Made by a program: the position numbers and the translations under genes
Shown: positions 6,632-12,876 of the stretch, piece by piece
How the letters are laid out: each line of letters opens with the position of its first letter
Numbering within the stretch: position 1 is the first letter of the stretch
The notes under the pieces: model-generated
The model's input: the letters and a program-made list of their open reading frames with translations, nothing else
Databases searched by the model: none
What the model was told of the DNA's origin: nothing
Source of the DNA: Candidatus Saccharimonadota bacterium
GTDB lineage: Bacteria; Patescibacteriota; Saccharimonadia; QS-5-54-17
DNA length: 20,900 bases
Direction of reading: 5' to 3'
NCBI GenBank assembly: GCA_007131065.1
Contig: SLRF01000065.1
Coordinates: 1-20,900, forward strand

Positions 6632-9229
6632 ATGCGAGAGATACTTACCAAAATATTAGGGGATCCAAGCGATAAACAGTTGAAAAAACTGCGACCGCTA
6701 GTAGATGAGATCAACGAGCTAGAGACTAGCTTTAAAAAACTCAGTGACAGCAAGCTCAAAGCCAAAACCGAGGAGTTTAGGAAGCGTCTGAAGAAGGACG
6801 ACACACTCGACACTATTCTGCCTGAAGCTTTTGCACTAGTGCGAGAGGTGTCTAGACGTGTACTTGGGGAGCGTCATTATGACGTACAGCTAATCGGTGG
6901 AATGGTCTTACATCAGGGCGATATAGCGGAGATGCGCACCGGTGAAGGTAAAACCTTGGTAGCTACGCTTCCGGTCTATCTCAATGCACTGTCTGAGAAA
7001 GGCGTACACGTAGTGACCGTGAACGACTATCTTGCCCAGAGAGACGCCGGCTGGATGGCTCAAGTCTACACTTACTTAGGGCTAAGCGTGGGAGTTATAA
7101 CTGGCGGCAATCGAGGATTCGTTTACGATAGCGATGTAATTAATGAAGAGCATAGCGATCCGAGGTTGCAACATTTCCGCCAGGAGCCCAAAAAAGAGGT
7201 TTATAAATGCGACATCGTTTATGGCACTAATAATGAATTCGGATTTGATTACCTACGTGACAATATGGCTCCTAACAAGGACGCTATGGTTCAGCGTGAG
7301 CTCAACTATGCCATAGTCGACGAGGTGGACTCGATATTGATAGACGAGGCACGAACACCTTTAATTATTTCCGCTCCGGCCGACAAGAGCACGGATACCT
7401 ATCAGCAGTTTTCTACTATTGCCAAGCAACTCAAGCGTGACGAGCATTTTACAGTGGATGAGAAGCAGAAGGCTGTAAGCCTTACCGATGATGGTGTGAC
7501 CAAGGTAGAGAATATACTAGGAGTAGATAATCTATACGATTCGGATCATGTGCAGTCGATATTTCACCTTGAACAGGCCCTGAAAGCCGAAATCATGTTC
7601 AAAAAAGACAAAGACTACGTAGTTCGGGACGGTGAGGTGATAATAGTCGATGAATTTACCGGCCGTCTCATGGAAGGACGCAGGTATAGCGAGGGGTTGC
7701 ACCAAGCTATAGAAGCCAAAGAGGGCGTAAATGTACTCCAAGAATCGGTTACGCTGGCAACCATCAGCTTTCAAAACTATTTTCGTCTTTATAACAAGCT
7801 TGCCGGGATGACCGGTACTGCCAAGACCGAGGAAGAGGAGTTCCAGAATATTTATAATCTCAACGTGGTCTCCATACCTACCAATAAACCTGCTATCCGT
7901 GAGGACTTACCAGATAGGATATACAAGACTGAAGAGGCTAAATTCAATGCAATTGTAGAGGAAGTCCGCCAAAGACAGGACAATATGCAGCCGGTTCTTA
8001 TAGGTACAGTGTCTATCGAGAAGAATGAACTGATTTGTGATTATTTGGACCGAGCCGGCATAAAGTACCAAGTATTAAATGCGAAAAACAATGAAAAAGA
8101 GGCGGACATTATCGAGGATGCCGGTCAGCCGGGAGCCGTTACCCTGGCTACTAACATAGCCGGTCGTGGTACCGACATTGTGCTCGGCGAGGGAGTAGAG
8201 GAGGCCGGAGGACTACATGTACTCGGTAGCGAACGACATGAGTCTAGGCGCATAGACAACCAGCTTAGAGGCCGTACAGCTCGTCAGGGAAGACCAGGTA
8301 GTACGCAGTTCTTCGTCAGCCTGGAAGACGATTTGATGCGTATCTTCGGCGGCGAGCGCATATCGAATATGATGGGGTCACTAGGAGTTGATGAGTCAGT
8401 GCCAATTGAGAACAAGATGATATCGCGTAGCCTAGAGGGCGCCCAGAAGAGAGTCGAATCACACAATTACGACCAGCGTAAAAACGTTCTTCAGTACGAC
8501 GATGTCATGAATCGCCACCGTGAGGCTATCTACTCCAAGCGAAAATCCATTATCGACGAGAAGCCCCTTAAGGAAGAGATACTGGAGATGGTTGAGAGGG
8601 AGATACACCATCAGGTGGCTACTCACACCGATGCTGAACTGGATAAAGTAGACAGGACTAGCTTGTTCAAGCACATCAGTACCTTTCTGCAGGTCAAAGA
8701 GAAAGACTTTAAGGATGTAGACGACGCAGACCTCCCCTACGCCCTAGTGGAGGCTGCGGAAAAGAACTACGATGAGCGAATCAAACAGTTCGGAGAAGAG
8801 ACTATGCAACACCTGGAGAGGTATGTGTACCTTCAGGCGCTTGACCGTCTGTGGATGGACCATCTCGAGGTCATGCACCATTTACGTCAAGGTATTCACC
8901 TCCGTAGCGTTGGGCAGCGTGATCCATTGGTGGAATATAAAAAGGAAGCACACATATTATTTGATAATCTTCATGCCAATATCGCTCGTGAGGTGGCTAC
9001 GACCATATTCCGTGTCGTGCCGCGCAAACAGATAGAGGAGTCCGAACAGGAAACTGCACTTACTAAGGCCGCGGAGCATGCCAGCGCCAGTGGTAGTGGT
9101 AGCAATACTAATTCCTCAGGAACGGTTCGTAATACCGACAAAATAGGGCGCAACGACCCTTGTCCGTGTGGCTCTGGTCTGAAGTATAAAAAGTGTGGTC
9201 TGATAAACTCACCAAAACACAAAGGTTAA
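6632..9229 (+). CDS. secA: Preprotein translocase ATPase SecA
   Basis: This 865-residue motor ATPase drives export of unfolded preproteins through SecYEG. Landmarks are the Walker A segment M101-RTGEGKT108, Walker B D230-EVD233 within VDEVDSILIDEARTPLIIS, the preprotein cross-linking domain after it, the second helicase domain with TNIAGRGTDIVLGEG and LRGRTARQGRPGSTQFFVSLEDDLM, and the helical wing/scaffold with LDRLWMDHLEVMHHLRQGIHLRSVGQRDPLVEYKKEA. The C-terminal zinc region reads NDPCPCGSGLKYKKCG. Cys844, Cys846 and Cys855 are present, but residue 856 is Gly where the family has His or Cys. The signal-bearing surface proteins downstream are its likely substrates. No strong terminator follows: a T-run at 9232-9240 lacks a clear stem. 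Confidence 0.97.
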   Translation: MREILTKILGDPSDKQLKKLRPLVDEINELETSFKKLSDSKLKAKTEEFRKRLKKDDTLDTILPEAFALVREVSRRVLGERHYDVQLIGGMVLHQGDIAEMRTGEGKTLVATLPVYLNALSEKGVHVVTVNDYLAQRDAGWMAQVYTYLGLSVGVITGGNRGFVYDSDVINEEHSDPRLQHFRQEPKKEVYKCDIVYGTNNEFGFDYLRDNMAPNKDAMVQRELNYAIVDEVDSILIDEARTPLIISAPADKSTDTYQQFSTIAKQLKRDEHFTVDEKQKAVSLTDDGVTKVENILGVDNLYDSDHVQSIFHLEQALKAEIMFKKDKDYVVRDGEVIIVDEFTGRLMEGRRYSEGLHQAIEAKEGVNVLQESVTLATISFQNYFRLYNKLAGMTGTAKTEEEEFQNIYNLNVVSIPTNKPAIREDLPDRIYKTEEAKFNAIVEEVRQRQDNMQPVLIGTVSIEKNELICDYLDRAGIKYQVLNAKNNEKEADIIEDAGQPGAVTLATNIAGRGTDIVLGEGVEEAGGLHVLGSERHESRRIDNQLRGRTARQGRPGSTQFFVSLEDDLMRIFGGERISNMMGSLGVDESVPIENKMISRSLEGAQKRVESHNYDQRKNVLQYDDVMNRHREAIYSKRKSIIDEKPLKEEILEMVEREIHHQVATHTDAELDKVDRTSLFKHISTFLQVKEKDFKDVDDADLPYALVEAAEKNYDERIKQFGEETMQHLERYVYLQALDRLWMDHLEVMHHLRQGIHLRSVGQRDPLVEYKKEAHILFDNLHANIAREVATTIFRVVPRKQIEESEQETALTKAAEHASASGSGSNTNSSGTVRNTDKIGRNDPCPCGSGLKYKKCGLINSPKHKG

Positions 9230-9252
9230 TACTTTTTTATTTCTAGCTCCGC

Positions 9253-9282
9253 TTGTCATGGCAGTATCGAATAGATTACTAT
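9253..9282 (+). promoter_or_regulatory. Candidate promoter of the M16 peptidase gene
   Basis: TTGTCA (9253-9258) lies 18 bp upstream of TACTAT (9277-9282). The predicted start near 9289 leaves a roughly 24-nt leader containing AGGGA ahead of the ATG at 9313. The TTGTCA matches the -35 box seen before greA. Confidence 0.4.
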
Positions 9283-9312
9283 GCTCGTCAGGACTCAAAT
9301 AGGGAAATTACC

Positions 9313-10584
9313 ATGAAACACACTCTCAAAGAGATAGAACTAAACAACGGCGCCAAGGGACTACTAATACATGTACCAGGAGTAGAAGTGGTGCGTATAT
9401 TGGCCGAGTTTCGAGCCGGTTTTGACCTTAATTCCTGGGATAAATATGAATTGCCGCATGTAGTGGAGCACATGATGTTTACCAATGAGACGTATCCGGC
9501 GCCACGACAGTTTTCACGCGAAATTGAGCGTAATGGTGCTTTCAATAACGCCTATACCAACTCGACCAGCCTGGAGTATGACTACGAATGCGCCCACTTC
9601 GAGGCCGAACGTATAGCAAAGCTACTTGCCATACAGATTACAGAGCCGATATTTCCCGACGACGAACTTTCGACCGAAAAGGGGAACGTAGAGGAAGAGC
9701 TTAACAGTAATCTCTCGAATCCTGGACGTTCTGCGCAGTATAATCTCTTTGCTGCTGCTTCCGGCGTGCCAACACTACAGACGCGCATTCAGCAGCTCGA
9801 CTCCATCACTTCCGATAACCTCAAAGACCATTACCAGAAGACGCATACTGCCGGTAATATGCGTTTCATAGTAGCTGGAGATATCGACTTCGATATCCTC
9901 ACCTCAGTACTCGATACTGCCAATCTACCAAAAGGTTATAAGAGGTTGGACTTGCCGCATATCAAGACGCGCCATCTCGAGGATCCAATAGTCGAGATTC
10001 GTGATATACCGCAAATCTATTATGGCATCTTTAGTGCTTATCCGAAGCGTTTCTCATATCGGGAAGTGGTGGCTGCAAGAATAATGACCAGCTTGCTTAG
10101 TAATGGCTTCAGTTCCACTCTTTACGGCACTGCCAGGGAGCGTGGGTTAGTTTACGGACTGTCGATGGGCGCATCTTTCGATACTTACGAGACAGGATTT
10201 ACCTTCGGCGGTGCAGTATCCCCAGAGCACGCTGACGACTATTTCGATCTAGTTAGAGAAGAAGTTGGTAAGGTGCTATCAGGTCAAGTCGACAAGGAGC
10301 AGTTCGAATCGACCAAGACCACACTGCGGGGCCAGAGAGCCACTCAGTATCAGAAGCTGAGCAATCTTATTGGTTACTACGACAGCTATTTTACTACCGG
10401 GTACGAACCATTCGAGTATTATGATGAGCTGCTAGACGAGATTACTCTAGAGGAGTCACAAAAAGCCTTTACAAAGCTACTTAAAAACGATTGTTGGGGA
10501 GTGAGCTTTGTAGGTAATATAGACGAGAAGCAAGCATCTAAGTACCAGAATAAGCTCGCAACACTGTTTACAAAAGCATCATAA
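9313..10584 (+). CDS. M16 family zinc metallopeptidase (insulinase/processing-peptidase-like)
   Basis: I chose the ATG at 9313 (423 residues) over an in-frame TTG at 9253, because AGGGA lies 7 nt before it and the protein then begins MKHTLKEIELNNG, the usual M16 first strand. The inverted zinc motif HxxEH is intact as H49-V-V-E52-H53. The third ligand is a Glu in the EEEL cluster (127-129), the expected 74-77 residues further on, so this looks like an active M16 subunit. The C-terminal half has the second, inactive M16 domain features (YGIFSAYPKR, ARERGLVYGLSMGASF). A single short gene matches the bacterial 420-residue processing-peptidase-like class, which acts as a dimer and degrades or processes peptides. 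No signal peptide is seen, so it is probably cytoplasmic. Its substrate is unknown. Confidence 0.88.
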   Translation: MKHTLKEIELNNGAKGLLIHVPGVEVVRILAEFRAGFDLNSWDKYELPHVVEHMMFTNETYPAPRQFSREIERNGAFNNAYTNSTSLEYDYECAHFEAERIAKLLAIQITEPIFPDDELSTEKGNVEEELNSNLSNPGRSAQYNLFAAASGVPTLQTRIQQLDSITSDNLKDHYQKTHTAGNMRFIVAGDIDFDILTSVLDTANLPKGYKRLDLPHIKTRHLEDPIVEIRDIPQIYYGIFSAYPKRFSYREVVAARIMTSLLSNGFSSTLYGTARERGLVYGLSMGASFDTYETGFTFGGAVSPEHADDYFDLVREEVGKVLSGQVDKEQFESTKTTLRGQRATQYQKLSNLIGYYDSYFTTGYEPFEYYDELLDEITLEESQKAFTKLLKNDCWGVSFVGNIDEKQASKYQNKLATLFTKAS

Positions 10585-10656
10585 GCAGAAGTTCGTTGTT
10601 CAAAATAATTAACAAAAATCAGTGCTAAAAATTCGAACAATAAACATAACAGTATA

Positions 10657-10685
10657 TTGACAAACTGGCAAAATATTGCTATCGT
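10657..10685 (+). promoter_or_regulatory. Candidate promoter of the 581-aa envelope protein gene
   Basis: A perfect TTGACA (10657-10662) has TATCGT (10680-10685) at 17-bp spacing. The downstream ATG at 10717 has no Shine-Dalgarno sequence. The AT-rich intergenic stretch 10585-10716 holds no other clear signal. Confidence 0.45.
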
Positions 10686-10716
10686 ATTAAGAAGTTAATA
10701 TAGGCATACACAACTT

Positions 10717-12462
10717 ATGAGCGAACGCATCTCCATCGGATCCGACCAAGCCACCGTCTACGAACTAGATGAGCTAGCAGTAGATGGAGAGGTGACCGTC
10801 TCTGATAAAGAAGGCCTAGATGCTGAATCGTCCTGGTCTAAGCAGCTAAATGAAAACACCGATTCTGGTGAAAAGCAGAATGCAGGGACAGTTGCTAGCG
10901 GAGATGACCCGGAAAAGTCTCCCAGTGTGTCAAATGGCAAAAACGATAATCGCAAACGGGGCAAAGCAAGCTCAAAGAAGCGCGCAGCGAGTGATCCTAG
11001 GAAGAAAGGGAGTAAGACTACGGGCGATACAGCACCGAAACCTAAACTAAGCACGCATGAAAAGTGGGCACGCGAGCATATAGCTGAAAACGTACATTTG
11101 TTTGATACATATAGAGAATATAGCGACGACGGAAAGAGTTACGAAGAAGTAGAAGTAGATGTCAGCGAAAAGACTAAGCAACTTATAGATGCTAGGGCGA
11201 AAACTGCCGAAGCTTCTGTGCGACTACGAAGCGGCAGTCTTGTATATCGAGGCAAGAAAAGACAAGAAGAGCTTGAAGCTTCGCGTGAGGAATACCTTAA
11301 GAGCCGAAGAGAATTTCTAGAAGAAGTGTTAGAGAATTCTGGCGCTAAAACGGTAGCTCAAAAGCGAGCCTTGGCTGCATTGATTAGCGCTCATGAAGAT
11401 GGGGCATTGATGGGTGAGGAAGCGCAAGGCTACCTATCCGAGCAGAGTTCGACATTTAGAAAACTTACTGAGTGGTATGGCAATCAGTCGCGACCCAAGC
11501 AAGTACTCTTTGCAGTCGGTGCGGCAGCGACTGGTGCGGCGTTACTGGGTCCAATTGGCGGCGGTGCCGCGGCTGGTACGCTTGTGGGCTCGCGTTTTGG
11601 GCGAGGCTACTTCACTCGTGAGGCCAGGCGACAGCGTTCCGAGCTAACGGACGATCAACGTCAGCGAGCCCGTGAAGAAGAAGCTACGCTTCTACAGTCG
11701 AATGAAAAGGATTACGAGGGTACTTATGATGTTCTTCGCTCATACCGCAAGACCGGCAAAGGTCCACGCAAGATCGAAGATAGCGATTTAGCAAATGCAG
11801 CGGAAACCCGTAGCGACGATCTACATAGGCGCTCTAGCGGTGAGTACCAAGATGCTGCCGAGCGTGCCGAGGAAGAGACTAAGCGTAAACGTATATCACT
11901 CGGTGCTGCAGCTGTAGGTGCTCTTGCCGGTGCCGGTATCGGCTGGGCCGTCGAGCGAGCAACCGACTTTAACGGCATACTGCGCGGTGACGGAGGTCCA
12001 GGTATAACACCGGAAGCGGAAGTCGACCCTAGTCCAGATGCCGATGCTCAAAGTCAAATCGATGATCTAGAGCGACGCCTGGATGAGGAAGTCGATCGTA
12101 GCGAGGCTCTGGATGAGCAGCAACAACAGGAGCAAGAACGATTCGAAGAACTACAAGAACGACAACGCGAGCTACAAGCCAACGGTGAAGCTGATGCAGA
12201 TATCGAACCGGAAGTATCGGAACGCAGTCAGTATCTCTATGGCGAGTTAGCTGGAGTAGAAGTAGATATTACTATTCCAGAAGGTAGTAACGTATGGAAC
12301 CAATTAGAGGCGGTAGTTGAGCAAGAAATGCCAAACATTCCCAATGACGAGAAACAGCGAATGGTCGGCAACATACTCAACCAACTCGAGCAGAAATACC
12401 CCAGTAGGGATCTAAATCTCGTCTATCCCGGCGAAGATTTCAATATCAAACTTCCATCTTGA
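10717..12462 (+). CDS. Unrecognised membrane protein with coiled coil and divergent LysM-like C-terminus
   Basis: I do not recognise this 581-residue protein as a named family. Visible parts, in order: an acidic N-terminus; a Lys/Arg/Ser-rich low-complexity stretch (about 65-112); a charged helical domain (about 115-260) opening HEKWAREHIAENVHLFDTY; a Gly/Ala-rich hydrophobic segment (about 263-291) ending in basic residues; a second charged helical stretch; a membrane segment (about 394-412, LGAAAVGALAGAGIGWAVE); a Gln/Glu-rich coiled coil (about 445-500); and a C-terminal module (516-581). That module opens ITIPEGSNVWNQL and ends DLNLVYPGEDFNIKLP, resembling the first and last elements of a LysM peptidoglycan-binding repeat around an inserted helical stretch. 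There is no classical signal peptide. Membrane-spanning with an external wall-binding tail is an inference. Codon use matches the housekeeping genes. Confidence 0.6.
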   Translation: MSERISIGSDQATVYELDELAVDGEVTVSDKEGLDAESSWSKQLNENTDSGEKQNAGTVASGDDPEKSPSVSNGKNDNRKRGKASSKKRAASDPRKKGSKTTGDTAPKPKLSTHEKWAREHIAENVHLFDTYREYSDDGKSYEEVEVDVSEKTKQLIDARAKTAEASVRLRSGSLVYRGKKRQEELEASREEYLKSRREFLEEVLENSGAKTVAQKRALAALISAHEDGALMGEEAQGYLSEQSSTFRKLTEWYGNQSRPKQVLFAVGAAATGAALLGPIGGGAAAGTLVGSRFGRGYFTREARRQRSELTDDQRQRAREEEATLLQSNEKDYEGTYDVLRSYRKTGKGPRKIEDSDLANAAETRSDDLHRRSSGEYQDAAERAEEETKRKRISLGAAAVGALAGAGIGWAVERATDFNGILRGDGGPGITPEAEVDPSPDADAQSQIDDLERRLDEEVDRSEALDEQQQQEQERFEELQERQRELQANGEADADIEPEVSERSQYLYGELAGVEVDITIPEGSNVWNQLEAVVEQEMPNIPNDEKQRMVGNILNQLEQKYPSRDLNLVYPGEDFNIKLPS

Positions 12463-12480
12463 TTTTGTAAACGGCTATGC

Positions 12481-12500
12481 TAAGTGATATATATCACTTA
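12481..12500. promoter_or_regulatory. 20-bp perfect palindrome, CRP/FNR-type operator candidate
   Basis: TAAGTGATATATATCACTTA is a perfect 20-bp palindrome whose core is GTGA-N6-TCAC. It sits 5 bp upstream of the -35 box at 12505, with its centre about 50 bp before the predicted start, a position where a dimeric regulator could activate or repress. No T-run follows, so it is a poor terminator for the gene upstream. A site with the same half-sites lies at 20402-20417. Confidence 0.55.
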
Positions 12501-12504
12501 AAAA

Positions 12505-12533
12505 TTGACATTTTATAAAAAAAGTGGTAATGT
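12505..12533 (+). promoter_or_regulatory. Promoter with long structured leader upstream of the GC-rich gene
   Basis: Perfect TTGACA (12505-12510) and TAATGT (12528-12533) are spaced by 17 bp. The predicted start near 12540 leaves a leader of about 335 nt before the coding start at 12877. Further TTGACG/TTGACA hexamers at 12568 and 12583 lack a convincing -10 partner. Confidence 0.55.
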
Positions 12534-12611
12534 TTATGGTATCTAGTTGGTAGGTGGTGGACACATATTGACGTAGTGCGCATTGACAAGCTACATATAT
12601 ACACAATTAAG

Positions 12612-12697
12612 AGCTGTTTTTCATATGCAAAAGCAGACTATACGTTCTCTATATTGGAGCGCGCGCAGTCTGCTTTTGCGATTTTGTAAAAGCAGCT
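12612..12697 (+). repeat. Long inverted repeat (hairpin I) in the leader
   Basis: GCAAAAGCAGACT (12627-12639) is perfectly complementary to AGTCTGCTTTTGC (12667-12679), with a 27-nt loop. An outer pair, AGCTGTTTTT (12612-12621) with AAAAGCAGCT (12688-12697), extends the stem with one mismatch. The loop includes a GCGCGCGC run. ATTTTG follows the inner stem, so partial termination (attenuation) is possible. Confidence 0.6.
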
Positions 12698-12754
12698 TGT
12701 GTTCGAACAACCATAACAACTACTGATTGTCTAAGTGCAATCAATGTTATTTAT

Positions 12755-12804
12755 CGCAGGAAGCAATTTGTTTCTTTATTTAAAGCAACAGATTGCTTCC
12801 TGCG
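12755..12804 (+). repeat. 50-nt near-perfect hairpin (hairpin II) in the leader
   Basis: The arms 12755-12778 and 12781-12804 pair over 24 positions with one G-U and one mismatch, leaving a two-base turn. The outer 13 bp are perfect: CGCAGGAAGCAAT with ATTGCTTCCTGCG. No T-run follows, so it does not look like an intrinsic terminator. As RNA it would be a very stable double strand, and as DNA it could extrude a cruciform. Confidence 0.75.
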
Positions 12805-12824
12805 TAACGGGGAGTACATCCAGT

Positions 12825-12870
12825 CTCGTACAAAGCGTGCGAGTTATTACATCACACTCTAAGGGAGGTG
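12825..12870 (+). promoter_or_regulatory. Hairpin III and strong ribosome binding site before the GC-rich gene
   Basis: CTCGTAC (12825-12831), loop AAAGC, GTGCGAG (12837-12843) form a 7-bp stem with one G-U. It ends 17 nt before AAGGGAGGTG (12861-12870), an almost complete anti-Shine-Dalgarno match. The site gives best spacing to the TTG at 12877. A five-codon frame (ATG 12872 to TGA 12889) also starts here and ends in an ATGA overlap with the in-frame ATG at 12886. Confidence 0.55.
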
Positions 12871-12876
12871 AATGCA

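Noticed and set aside
9200..9250. Intrinsic terminator after secA
   Set aside because: There is a T-rich run (9232-9240), but I could draw no stem longer than about 4 bp before it.
9253..9312. Upstream TTG start of the M16 gene adding 20 residues
   Set aside because: The extra segment is unlike M16 N-termini, overlaps a likely promoter, and lacks a ribosome binding site, whereas ATG 9313 has AGGGA.
12755..12804. Integron attC site
   Set aside because: The hairpin is too perfect, lacks the RYYYAAC/GTTRRRY core sites and extrahelical bases, and there is no integrase or cassette array.
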